From contig CAYOZL010000011.1 in NCBI GenBank assembly GCA_964408435.1, forward strand, positions 1 through 49,840: a DNA stretch of 49,840 nucleotides. The letters are read 5' to 3'. A program made the translations under genes and the position numbers. The notes beneath the pieces are model-generated. The model searched no databases, had not been told where the DNA came from, and saw nothing but the letters and a program-made list of their open reading frames with translations. The stretch's first letter is position 1. Every line of letters begins with the position of its first letter. This document shows positions 13,775 to 22,941 of this stretch, piece after piece. This stretch comes from CAYOZL01 sp964408435 (GTDB taxonomy: Bacteria > Bdellovibrionota_C > UBA2361 > SZUA-149 > CAYOZL01).

Positions 13775-15709
13775 ATGAATACACCAATATTAGACAATTT
13801 AGCATCACCAAGTGATTTAAAAAATCTTTCTCAAGAAGACTTAAAATCTCTATGTGAAGAACTAAGAAAAGACTTAATTTCTAGAGTCAATCAAGTTGGC
13901 GGCCATTTTGCTTCTAGTCTAGGAGTTGTAGAAATCACAGTTGCCCTACACGCATTATTCGATACTCCAAAAGATAGAATAATTTGGGATGTTGGCCATC
14001 AAGCTTACATCCACAAAATACTTACCGGCAGAAGAGAAGATATTTTAAAAGTTAGAAAACTTGGTGGAATAAGTGGCTTCCCTAAACGAGATGAAAGTGA
14101 CTACGACAGCTTTGGTGTTGCCCATGCAGGAACCAGTATCTCAGCAGCTGCAGGTATGGCTGAAGCAAGTTACCACGACTACAGAGAGAGAGAAGATAGA
14201 AAAGTAGTCGCAGTAATAGGCGACGGTGCAATGACTGCAGGAATGGCATTTGAAGCCTTAAATCACACAGGCCAACTCAAAAGAAATTTAATTGTAATTT
14301 TAAATGACAACGAAATGTCTATTGCACCAAATGTGGGTGCACTTAGTTGGGCTTTTTCAAAAACAGTTACTGGTAAATACTCTACTATTGCTAGAACACA
14401 ATTTAAAAACATGGTGGAAAAAGGTTTAATTCCTAAATCCTTATACAGGGCATTAGACAGAGCAGAAGAAGCTGCTCAAGGTTTTTTCTCTACTCCTGCA
14501 ATGCTTTTCGAATCTTTTGGTTACCGCTATATCGGCCCAGTAGATGGGCATAATCTAGATCAGCTAACCAAAGCCCTTGAAAGAGCAAAGCTACAAGACG
14601 GGCCTGTTTTAATTCATGCTTTAACTAAAAAAGGCAAGGGCTACAGTCCTGCTGAGAACGATCCTGTTAAATACCATGCAGTAAAGCCACTTACTTTAAT
14701 TCAAGATAGCAGTAAAAAAACTACAAAGAAGCCAACAAAAAAGAACAGTCCTGCTGTTCCTACATACACTAAAGTTTTTGGAGAAACTCTTGTTGAGCTT
14801 TGTAAAAAAGATAAAAAAATAGTTGGCATCACAGCAGCTATGCCTGATGGAACAGGTTTAAAACAACTTGCCGATGAGCTACCAGATAGATACTTTGATG
14901 TTGGCATAGCAGAGCAACACGCAATTACTTTTGCAGCGGGACTTGCTTGTGAGGGCATGAAACCCGTTTGTGCAATTTACTCAACTTTTCTTCAACGTGC
15001 TTACGACCAAGTAATTCACGATGTCTGTATTCAAAATCTACCTGTAATTTTTGCAATGGATAGAGCTGGGGTAGTTGGAGCAGATGGGCCAACACATCAC
15101 GGAGTTTTTGATATTGCTTATCTTAGATCACTACCAAATATGGTTTGCATGGCACCAAAGGATGAAGCTGAACTAAGAGACATGATGCTAACAGCTGTTA
15201 ATTACGAAAAAGGACCAATATCTTTTAGGTACCCAAGAGGCACAGCTCTAGGAGCCGATATCAATAAAGCTCCTAAAGAGATTGAAATTGGTAAAGCAGA
15301 GATTATTAACTCTACTGGTCAAGACATTCTACTTGTAGGAATTGGCAATACGGTTAAACACTGTGAGGACGCAGCTAAAAACTTACTAGCTAACAACATT
15401 ACTTCAACTGTTCTAAATGCAAGATTCATAAAGCCATTAGATGAAGATTTAATTTCTGAATTAATTCAAAAACACTCTTTAGTTATAACAGTTGAAGACG
15501 GCTGCATTCAAGGTGGCTTTGGTAGTGCCGTATCAGAATTAATTACTGATAACTTTCTAAACACTAGACTGATTAGACTTGGCATACCTGATAACTTCGT
15601 TGAGCATGGAACCCAACAAGAACTTTATGAGATTTGCGGTTATGACGCTAAAGGTATAACAGACTGCGCTATAAAGCATTTTGAGAAACGCTTGAAAAAA
15701 GTTTCTTAA
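13775..15709 (+). CDS. dxs: 1-deoxy-D-xylulose-5-phosphate synthase
   Basis: First enzyme of the MEP isoprenoid pathway: pyruvate plus glyceraldehyde 3-phosphate gives DXP, using thiamine diphosphate. At 644 aa it is slightly longer than usual. Visible are VGHQAYIHKILTGR, the ThDP motif GDGAMTAGMAFEALNH (about 150-165) with DNEMSIAPNVGAL, YIGPVDGHN, the pyrimidine domain with DVGIAEQHAITFAAG, and MDRAGVVGADGPTHHG. A Lys-rich linker (SSKKTTKKPTKKNS, about 310-323) joins domains I and II and explains the extra length. It is followed by a hairpin at 15766. Confidence 0.97.
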   Translation: MNTPILDNLASPSDLKNLSQEDLKSLCEELRKDLISRVNQVGGHFASSLGVVEITVALHALFDTPKDRIIWDVGHQAYIHKILTGRREDILKVRKLGGISGFPKRDESDYDSFGVAHAGTSISAAAGMAEASYHDYREREDRKVVAVIGDGAMTAGMAFEALNHTGQLKRNLIVILNDNEMSIAPNVGALSWAFSKTVTGKYSTIARTQFKNMVEKGLIPKSLYRALDRAEEAAQGFFSTPAMLFESFGYRYIGPVDGHNLDQLTKALERAKLQDGPVLIHALTKKGKGYSPAENDPVKYHAVKPLTLIQDSSKKTTKKPTKKNSPAVPTYTKVFGETLVELCKKDKKIVGITAAMPDGTGLKQLADELPDRYFDVGIAEQHAITFAAGLACEGMKPVCAIYSTFLQRAYDQVIHDVCIQNLPVIFAMDRAGVVGADGPTHHGVFDIAYLRSLPNMVCMAPKDEAELRDMMLTAVNYEKGPISFRYPRGTALGADINKAPKEIEIGKAEIINSTGQDILLVGIGNTVKHCEDAAKNLLANNITSTVLNARFIKPLDEDLISELIQKHSLVITVEDGCIQGGFGSAVSELITDNFLNTRLIRLGIPDNFVEHGTQQELYEICGYDAKGITDCAIKHFEKRLKKVS

Positions 15710-15765
15710 CAAATTATTTTAAACTTATTCAATAAAATATAAATCTGGGTAATTATATTTTTTTT

Positions 15766-15804
15766 CAGCAACAATTAAATTTGTTGCTGGAGGAATTTTT
15801 TTGG
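15766..15804 (+). terminator. Hairpin with T-run after dxs
   Basis: CAGCAACAA (15766-15774) pairs perfectly with TTGTTGCTG (15781-15789) around TTAAAT. A 7-base T-run (15796-15802) begins 6 nt after the stem. This fits a weak intrinsic terminator for dxs. The GGAGG inside the spacer could also act as a ribosome site for an 8-codon leader starting at 15810, which overlaps the start of the next gene. Both readings are tentative. Confidence 0.45.
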
Positions 15805-15828
15805 TTGGCATGAAAGGTTTGATTAGAA

Positions 15829-16716
15829 ATGAATGAGCTAAAGAAAATTCGCAGAATGGCCATAAACTTAGATGATCACTTCCCTGAAGAGTTTGTAATC
15901 TCAGAAGAAGTCAAAATCTCAATCAACTTATCGATTATTCATAACTGGGTAAAAATAATAAAGGAGAATCTTCAAGCATTAGCTTACATTGAGGCTAAAA
16001 ATGATTATTCAAACGCAATTGATGCAGCTTCTCAATATCTGGTAGAACAAGATGCACTAGAGAGAATGCTAGATGAACTCACAAGCGCTCAGAAAAAGAA
16101 CTTAGACCCTCTAGCGCTAGATAAAATAGCAAGAGCAATCCTAAGTCAGATGGAGACAACTTCAGAAGCAATCAAAAAGATACTCGCAGAGACAGAATTA
16201 AAGGCAATTACTGAAATCACTCTCGAGGATATCGATGCAGCGGTTGCTCAAATTCGAATGGGTTTCATTTCACTATACAACCTATACTTTGGTCATTCAC
16301 TAGAAGCATTCGAATATCATGATATAAATGAGATATGGCAAACTAAGGTAAAGCCACAAATAAGATTAATTGAGGAGTTCATCATAGCACAGTTCAAAAA
16401 GCCTAAATACGAGCTGTCGTTAGAACAAAAAGCAATAAACGATTTAGCCTTAGAGCTATACGAGTCTTTTCTTACTGACACGAATGCTCGAAATTTCGAT
16501 CAAGATAAGATTCGAAGCCTTTCCCTAAAAATAGAAAGAGCTTCAAAAGAGAGAGGTCAAACTAAAAATGAGTTAGAAAAAACCCGAATACACCAGGAGA
16601 TTCTTAAAGCAAGTTCACACTTAAAAGGTCTAAAAAAAGAATTCAATCGACAAAGTAATATCAGGTATAGACGATTTCGCTCAAACGTTATTAGATTTCT
16701 AGGATTAACCAATTAA
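15829..16716 (+). CDS. Hypothetical 295-aa helical protein
   Basis: No family recognised. The 295 aa are almost entirely predicted helix, rich in Glu, Lys, Ala, Leu and Ile, with no signal peptide or membrane segment. Heptad-like stretches occur near 60-110 and 225-275 (KIERASKERGQTKNELEK). The C-terminus is strongly basic (NRQSNIRYRRFRSNVIRFLG), which could bind nucleic acid or membrane; this is inference. Base composition is slightly richer in GAG and CGA codons than its neighbours. It stands alone between a hairpin and the minus-strand metalloprotease gene, and 11-bp inverted repeats (CTGGAGGAATT) flank it at 15787 and 16743. Confidence 0.65.
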   Translation: MNELKKIRRMAINLDDHFPEEFVISEEVKISINLSIIHNWVKIIKENLQALAYIEAKNDYSNAIDAASQYLVEQDALERMLDELTSAQKKNLDPLALDKIARAILSQMETTSEAIKKILAETELKAITEITLEDIDAAVAQIRMGFISLYNLYFGHSLEAFEYHDINEIWQTKVKPQIRLIEEFIIAQFKKPKYELSLEQKAINDLALELYESFLTDTNARNFDQDKIRSLSLKIERASKERGQTKNELEKTRIHQEILKASSHLKGLKKEFNRQSNIRYRRFRSNVIRFLGLTN

Positions 16717-16835
16717 GGATTTCAATAAATAAATGTTTTAATAATTCCTCCAGTTCATCAAAAAACTATTGAAGAGACACTACAGAGAAGATTCTATCAA
16801 AGTCCTGAAAGTCAAAAATATCTTTTCAAAAACAC

Positions 16836-16872
16836 AAAAAAAAGCTTTGATTACAATTCATAATCAAAGCTT
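16836..16872 (-). terminator. Strong intrinsic terminator of the metalloprotease gene
   Basis: AAGCTTTGATTA (16842-16853) and TAATCAAAGCTT (16861-16872) form a perfect 12-bp stem with a 7-nt loop. On the minus strand the stem runs into eight T (A-run 16836-16843 on plus). It lies 27 nt past the stop at 16899 and is oriented for that gene. Confidence 0.85.
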
Positions 16873-16898
16873 AAATAGAATTAGACCAAAATAATTTC

Positions 16899-19800
16899 TT
16901 ATCTAATTGCCTGCAATGGTCTAGTATTTAACAATTGTCCATTAACTGCTGAACTAGAGTTCAATCCCAGAGTCTGGCCATTTACACTCATTGCAAAAAC
17001 CGATCCTGTTGAAGGTCTATAAACAACCAAGTCAGTATTATCATTGCTAATCATTCTTACAGGAATTGGCAAATCACCAGGGAGTCCCCATTGAACTGCT
17101 CTAAAGTTTCCTCCTGAGAGCCACATATACCAGTCTCCGTTTGATGGTCTAAATACAACATTATCAACCATACCATCGCCATCAAAGTCTCCTACCACTG
17201 GAATATCTCCTGTAACACCCCATTGAATATCAGGCATTCTAACTGAAGTTCTTCCATTCGTAGCTTTCCATACATAATTAGAATCAACTGTTGCTGGGTC
17301 GGTAATCCCGTCGCCGTTATAATCAGCTGGAACTAACTGGTCTCCTCTTTGACCAACATTAAAAACTCTAAGGCCTTGTTGATTTGATAAAAGGATAAAC
17401 CATGTCCCATTTCTAAATACCCCAATATCATCATAACCATCTCCGTTATAATCACCTGTTACTGGCACATCAGTATGAGAGCCCCAATTTATAACTTCAT
17501 GGCTCCTAGCAGCATAGTTAATCTGCCATACTCCATTAATATAAGTGACTCTATCTAAAAGCCCATCGGCATCATAGTCACCATTAAAGATATAAGTATT
17601 AGAAGAAGCAGTCATTGAAGATATTCGAGCACCTGATTGAGAAAAATCAATCATTCTTCTTGAAGCTCCATTATAAACAAATGCTGATTCCAAACCTGAA
17701 CTTCTTGCTGATAATCCAGAGCCATTAGTTTTTCTTAAAGCAAAGTTTGAAGCAAGCACTGAAGGAGGAGTTCCACTAAGCTCACTAAATTCTATCGTTG
17801 AAACGCTTTGCCTGTCATCACTAAGGATATAGTATCTTTTCTCTGCCTCTCTCCAAAGAGCTAAGTTCTCTCTTCCATCACCGTTAACATCTAAAAGCAC
17901 TGGCACATCAAAAGGCGCACCAAATTGAGCAATTAAACCTGAAGTATCAAACCATTCACCAGTAGAAGATCTATAGATAATTTGCCTACAAGTATCCCCA
18001 CCATTTATATATCCAGCTAAAGCCGTATCACCTGAATCTTGTCCAAAAGATAAGGTAGAATCACCACCATCAAAACTAATCCAAGCACCTCTTTGGTTAT
18101 ATAAAATAATATCATCACGACCATTTCCATTTAAGTCACATGGCTCAACAGGAACATAGCCACTTTCACCTATTGAAATTTCTAACTCTTGGCCACTATC
18201 AGAAAGATAAGTAAAAGTTCTTAAAGCAGGTCTAAAAATCCCTAGATTACTCCTTGAACCACCATCAAAGTTTCCAACAACAGGAATTGCATCTTCTGTT
18301 CCTAAATTAAGTTGTTGGATTCTGTTATTAGAACTATTTCTAACATTCCAAGCTTGATTATTTGAACTATAAACTGCTAGGTCTTTAAGGCCATCACCGT
18401 CGTAATCTAAACTAAAAGGAATATCCCCTACTACCCCTAACTGCTTAGTATATTGATTTCCTAATACATCTTTTGTAACCATAGTTCCATTAAATGCTGT
18501 ATATACTGCAGCCTCTGCAAAACCATCATTATTAGTATCCCCCCTAACTACTCTAGAATTAGGATCTCGATTAGGAATATCGTTATTGGTATCGTTATTA
18601 GTATCGCTGTTACTATCAATTACTTCTATACTAAAAGAAGTGCTTGCTGTTAAATTACCTGGGTCACTAATAGTAAGAAAAATTTCATAAAGACCTGCTT
18701 GATTAGAGTCAGGAGTCCATGTAAATGTTCCATTATCTTCCCTAATCGATGCACCAGCTGGCAAAGTGCCATTAGCTAAACGAGCAATATAAGTTAATGC
18801 TTCACCTTCTGGATCAACCCCTCCGATTGAAACAACTAAGGTCTGTCCTTCTCTAACAGATCTACTACCAGGATTAGTAATTCTTGGAGATTGATTTGTT
18901 ACTTCTCCCCCTCCTGTTACTCTTATTCTAACTGACTCAAAGTCATTTAACCTACCATCAGTTGCAGTAAAGGTTACGAAAAAATCTCTAAAAGAAGAGC
19001 CACTTGGAACTGTTCCTACTGGAGCATTGAAAGAATAATTTCTACCAGATAGGTTTCCAAAGCTAAGATTAGTTGCTGAATAACTAACAGCATCACCATC
19101 TCTGTCAGTAGCTAAAATGCTAAAATTCAATGCTTGACCTTCTTGAACCGTTCTAGCTCCAATTGGAGATAAGACAGGAGCATTATTTGTAGGCACAGGA
19201 ACTGGTGTTGGCGCTGGCGTTGGTGCTGGCGTTGGAACCGGTGTTGGTGCTGGTGCCCCATCACTAGCTAAACAAGTAGCGCGATTATCAACTATATTAG
19301 CTATCGAACTTACACTTTGGCTTGAAAAAGTATCAGCATTTGGAACTAAACTTGGGCACATAATATAACTATCACCACCATTACAACTATCATGAGAAGA
19401 TCCTAAGTTATGTCCAATTTCATGAGCAGTTAACACTACATCAAAATGAGAAAGATTTAAGTTTTGAGAAAGACCATACCTAAATGACGAACATACAGCA
19501 GAGACATAAGCAACACCTACTACACCACCATCTAAATCTCTTCCTGTAAATAAATGTGCTAAATCATAATTAACTCTACTTGCAAAATTACTACTCCAGT
19601 AATTTGCGAACTCTGATAGCAAACTGCTAGAGGCAGTACGAGTATAAGGATCAGAAGGAGTAGTCCAAACATTTTGGAACACTACACTTATTGTTAAATT
19701 TAACTGAGCCCTGTATATTGCATCAATCCCATTTAGCACTGAAAGAATTTTAGCATTTGCTGCACCAGTACTTCCGCTTTGCTGAAAGTATTCATAATCA

Positions 19801-20381
19801 GCTTCAGTAGCTAATTCAATAGTTCTTAAAACTCCAGCATTTGAAGTTTCTGGAGCATCAGAGTTTAATAAATCACTAGCATCAAAAGACAAAGAAGCAT
19901 GCTCATGCGGAGAACCACATTCAGAAATCATATCGTCAACATCTTCTTCAGTAAGATTACTGACCAAATAACCTTCTACTGCTTTTTCTAATCTATAAAG
20001 CTTATTATTTGATAAATAGTATCCATCTAAATAGGCATTACCATTACCTTCATCAATTAATGTAATACGATAGAAGTCTCCTGCTTTAGAATCTTGTTCT
20101 CTCCCTTCAAATAAAATTACTTCAGTTTCATCTTCAAGAGTAACTCTTCTACTAGAAAGCATGCTCTTATAGTTCTCAGAACGAAGTTCAATCTGCTCTA
20201 ATTCAACTACCTTATCACCATCAACTGTAGGCAAAATAATTTCAGGATTACTTAGTCTTAATAATTGATTGGAATTTTTTAAAGAAGATATTAAACTGTC
20301 TTCAACATCGATACTAAAACTATTCTCAGCTAATGATAATGCTGGAAAAACAACAAATAAAAGAAAAAATAACCTTTTCAT
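16899..20381 (-). CDS. Secreted reprolysin-like metalloprotease with Ig-like domains and FG-GAP/VCBS-type repeats
   Basis: A 1160-aa exported protein. The chosen start MKRLFFLLFVVFPALSLAEN gives a clean signal peptide and has a Shine-Dalgarno sequence (AGGGGA) before it; the frame extends 9 codons further upstream. The metzincin site HEIGHNLGSSHD (about 320-331), with three Zn-binding histidines and the catalytic Glu, is followed by the Met-turn in SYIMCP (about 338-343). A Pro/Thr/Ala linker (about 377-397) comes next, then two Ig/cadherin-like domains of the VQEGQALNFSILATD and SVREGQTLVVSI type. The C-terminal half carries about ten FG-GAP/VCBS-type Ca-binding loops such as DYDGDGLKD, DYNGDGYDD and DFDGDGMVD, probably a beta-propeller. 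Secreted peptidase or adhesin roles both fit. No sorting signal was seen. Confidence 0.9.
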   Translation of the reverse strand: MKRLFFLLFVVFPALSLAENSFSIDVEDSLISSLKNSNQLLRLSNPEIILPTVDGDKVVELEQIELRSENYKSMLSSRRVTLEDETEVILFEGREQDSKAGDFYRITLIDEGNGNAYLDGYYLSNNKLYRLEKAVEGYLVSNLTEEDVDDMISECGSPHEHASLSFDASDLLNSDAPETSNAGVLRTIELATEADYEYFQQSGSTGAANAKILSVLNGIDAIYRAQLNLTISVVFQNVWTTPSDPYTRTASSSLLSEFANYWSSNFASRVNYDLAHLFTGRDLDGGVVGVAYVSAVCSSFRYGLSQNLNLSHFDVVLTAHEIGHNLGSSHDSCNGGDSYIMCPSLVPNADTFSSQSVSSIANIVDNRATCLASDGAPAPTPVPTPAPTPAPTPVPVPTNNAPVLSPIGARTVQEGQALNFSILATDRDGDAVSYSATNLSFGNLSGRNYSFNAPVGTVPSGSSFRDFFVTFTATDGRLNDFESVRIRVTGGGEVTNQSPRITNPGSRSVREGQTLVVSIGGVDPEGEALTYIARLANGTLPAGASIREDNGTFTWTPDSNQAGLYEIFLTISDPGNLTASTSFSIEVIDSNSDTNNDTNNDIPNRDPNSRVVRGDTNNDGFAEAAVYTAFNGTMVTKDVLGNQYTKQLGVVGDIPFSLDYDGDGLKDLAVYSSNNQAWNVRNSSNNRIQQLNLGTEDAIPVVGNFDGGSRSNLGIFRPALRTFTYLSDSGQELEISIGESGYVPVEPCDLNGNGRDDIILYNQRGAWISFDGGDSTLSFGQDSGDTALAGYINGGDTCRQIIYRSSTGEWFDTSGLIAQFGAPFDVPVLLDVNGDGRENLALWREAEKRYYILSDDRQSVSTIEFSELSGTPPSVLASNFALRKTNGSGLSARSSGLESAFVYNGASRRMIDFSQSGARISSMTASSNTYIFNGDYDADGLLDRVTYINGVWQINYAARSHEVINWGSHTDVPVTGDYNGDGYDDIGVFRNGTWFILLSNQQGLRVFNVGQRGDQLVPADYNGDGITDPATVDSNYVWKATNGRTSVRMPDIQWGVTGDIPVVGDFDGDGMVDNVVFRPSNGDWYMWLSGGNFRAVQWGLPGDLPIPVRMISNDNTDLVVYRPSTGSVFAMSVNGQTLGLNSSSAVNGQLLNTRPLQAIR

Positions 20382-20634
20382 AAAATCCCCTAAATAACCC
20401 TTTAACAACGCCTAAAAAACTACCCCGAAACAATCCCTCTTGAAGGGATATAAGTATGAATCGACTTAGTTAAAGATTAACTTTAGTAAAACTTAAAGTT
20501 ATATGAACTTAGGGCACTAAGGGCATGTAGGGTGCAGAGGTAGAGGTTTTTATCAATATTCATAATAAGTAGAGACACTTACACACATCTCTACTGTATG
20601 ATTAACTGATATTTTTTTGAGCTTAATTTAGAGC

Positions 20635-21336
20635 TTAATTTTGAAGAATTATTTCAACTCTTCTATTTAACTGTCTACCAGCTTTGGATTTATTACTTGC
20701 TATTGGCTTTTGTGAGCCATGCTCATAAAAGCGTATCTGATCTGAAGATAATCCGTGACTAATTAAAAAAGCAACTACTGTTTTAGCTCTAGCTAATGCT
20801 AAGCGAGTATTTAGATTTTCGCTTCCTGCATCATCAGTATGCCCATGAACTTCAACTATACCAAAAGCTGTTTGCTTTAATTTTTTAGCCAAAGCTTCTA
20901 ATCTCAATGCCGAGCCTAACCTAATCGATGCCTTTCTTGGGTCAAATTGAATAGTTTCAAGAACTCCTTTAGCACCTAAGCCACTTTTCATATCAAGAGA
21001 ATCTTGCAAGCCGAGTAAGCCTCGTTGATTAACAGAAGTCTTTACTTTTAGCGCCTCAATATCTCTTTGGTGTTTTAACTGAGCTCCTTCAGTAACATCT
21101 AATCCTATTCCAGACATTATTCCACTAACGGCACCAATCCCTGCTCCAATACCTGCTCCATTAGAAGGATTACTAACTTGATTACCAACTACCGCTCCAG
21201 CACCAGCACCCCAAGCTGCTCCAAGTATTGCACCTGCTGCAGTTTTATCTGGGCCAGAAACTGGTGAGCATGAAGTAAGCAAAAAAGCAGTTATTAAAAA
21301 AGCCGAGGAAAGAAGAGTCGATATAGTTAATTTCAT
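20635..21336 (-). CDS. OmpA-domain lipoprotein with glycine-zipper
   Basis: A 233-aa outer-membrane lipoprotein. A signal peptide ends in the lipobox LLTSC (Cys about 23). A Gly/Ala-rich zipper (GAAWGAGAGAVVG, GAGIGAGIGAVSG; about 38-75) comes next, then a helical linker. The C-terminal OmpA/Pal peptidoglycan-binding domain (about 125-233) carries VHGHTDDAGSENLNTRLALA and the final GRQLNRRVEI, with the conserved D and R residues that bind diaminopimelate. The layout matches YiaD-type proteins that tie the outer membrane to the cell wall. A 12-bp tandem repeat (GAGCTTAATTTA) spans the stop codon region. It stands 72 nt downstream of lnt on the same strand. Confidence 0.9.
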   Translation of the reverse strand: MKLTISTLLSSAFLITAFLLTSCSPVSGPDKTAAGAILGAAWGAGAGAVVGNQVSNPSNGAGIGAGIGAVSGIMSGIGLDVTEGAQLKHQRDIEALKVKTSVNQRGLLGLQDSLDMKSGLGAKGVLETIQFDPRKASIRLGSALRLEALAKKLKQTAFGIVEVHGHTDDAGSENLNTRLALARAKTVVAFLISHGLSSDQIRFYEHGSQKPIASNKSKAGRQLNRRVEIILQN

Positions 21337-21408
21337 AGTAAGTTTAAATTATATGATTTGTAGGGAAATAGAAAACAGTATTACAAGGAGAATTATAAAA
21401 AAGAGTTA

Positions 21409-22917
21409 TTATGTATTATTTTGGGGACTTAATAAATTACGTATAAAAAATATGCCTATAAAAACATACAGTGGAAAATCTCCTAAATAAGAATATAAAG
21501 TTCTTAAATTTAATAGCTTAACCTTATCTACTAAAACATTGCTTGTGAAAATTTCTAATTTTTTTACAGTCTTACCAAAGGGGTTAACAATAGCTGTATA
21601 ACCAGTATTAGTTGCCCGCAAAAAATATCTTCTCGATTCTATCGCTCTAAATGCCGCTAATAAATGATGTTGCTGAGAAGCCTGGGTGTGCCCATACCAA
21701 GCATCGTTAGTTAAGTTAATTAATAAATTAGCACCATTTTTAACTGCAAGTCTTGTCATGCTAGGGACTAAATCTTCATAACAAATTAAGACAAAAGATT
21801 TTATCTCAGAAAAATTTATAGTTTTCTCAAGCTCTCCCTTACTAAAGTCTCCAACCATTGGAAACCAGGTTTTAATTTTAGGGTAAAGATCTGAAAAAGG
21901 TAAGTACTCCCCAAATGGCATTAAAACTTTTTTATAATAACGCCCTTTAATTTCACCATTTGGCTCAACAGCTACTGCTGTATTATATTTCTTAATTGAA
22001 TAGTTTTGTAAAAACTCAGGATTTGCAAGTTCAGGATTATTATTTACAAAAGTTTGCATTTCTTTTTGCCCTCTTCTGGAAAAACCCAAAGTTCCAAATA
22101 GCAAAGGGGCTTTTAATTCCTTATGAAAGCCCAGTCCAAGTTCCTCAATATTACTTAGCTGTTCAGGAACCCAAGCAGAAACTACAGACTCTGGCCAAAC
22201 TATTAGATCCGTTTCTAAAAACTTACTTAACTCTAAATAACTATTTAAATTAGCATCAAAATACTTCTGCTTACCTTTTTCCTTAATGCTGAGATTTCCC
22301 TGCACTAAGGCGACTACAGCTTCTTTAGCTTGAACTAATTCTTTAGAAATTCTCCTATTCTCAAAAAAACCTAATATAAAGACTAAGAGAACAAGGATAA
22401 AAGCAGGTTGTATTATCTTCTTAAACTTAACTGCATCAACTAAGCTTGAAGCGAACCAAACCAAAAGCCCACTAAGTGGAATAACTCCAAGCACAGAAGC
22501 TAGAGCAGAAATTTCTGGAATAACAATTAAACTATGTCCAATCTCCCAAGGAAAAAGTTTTGGCCAAATAATACTCGCACTCATCCAAGCAATCGCTACC
22601 TGCCCGCCAATTTTCTTATAGAAAAAAGCTGCTAAAAGAAACTGAAGAGCTGCAGTTGTGCAAAAAAGCATGAAGACTAAGAAAGCTAAAAAAAGATTTA
22701 AGCCGCCAAATACTTTTACAGTGCTAAATAGCCAATAAAAAGCAACAGCATGAAAAACAAAACCAGATAAGAATGAGCCAAGATAAATTTTCTCACTCTT
22801 TGTTAAGGCTAGTTTAAAACAAACTGCACTTAAAACAAAAAGCAATAGGCACAAATAGGTCTCAGGAAACAATGCTCCGATTCCTAAAAAAAGACCTGAA
22901 AGAAGAAAAAAAAGCAT
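21409..22917 (-). CDS. lnt: Apolipoprotein N-acyltransferase
   Basis: Adds the third acyl chain to lipoproteins at the inner membrane. The 502 aa comprise about six N-terminal membrane helices (1-190), a periplasmic nitrilase-type domain and a final helix near the C-terminus. The catalytic triad is visible: Glu in IVWPESVVSAW, Lys in YYKKVLMPFGEYLPF and Cys in VLICYEDLVP. The gene is 24 nt downstream of eno and probably co-transcribed with it. Its presence supports a diderm cell that makes triacylated lipoproteins, such as those at 20635 and 37408. Confidence 0.95.
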   Translation of the reverse strand: MLFFLLSGLFLGIGALFPETYLCLLLFVLSAVCFKLALTKSEKIYLGSFLSGFVFHAVAFYWLFSTVKVFGGLNLFLAFLVFMLFCTTAALQFLLAAFFYKKIGGQVAIAWMSASIIWPKLFPWEIGHSLIVIPEISALASVLGVIPLSGLLVWFASSLVDAVKFKKIIQPAFILVLLVFILGFFENRRISKELVQAKEAVVALVQGNLSIKEKGKQKYFDANLNSYLELSKFLETDLIVWPESVVSAWVPEQLSNIEELGLGFHKELKAPLLFGTLGFSRRGQKEMQTFVNNNPELANPEFLQNYSIKKYNTAVAVEPNGEIKGRYYKKVLMPFGEYLPFSDLYPKIKTWFPMVGDFSKGELEKTINFSEIKSFVLICYEDLVPSMTRLAVKNGANLLINLTNDAWYGHTQASQQHHLLAAFRAIESRRYFLRATNTGYTAIVNPFGKTVKKLEIFTSNVLVDKVKLLNLRTLYSYLGDFPLYVFIGIFFIRNLLSPQNNT

Positions 22918-22941
22918 TAACTAAGAAAACTCATAGGCATG

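Noticed and set aside
15810..15836. 8-codon leader peptide (MKGLIRNE) before the 295-aa gene
   Set aside because: It has a GGAGG upstream and overlaps the gene start, but spacing is long and so short a frame has no independent support.
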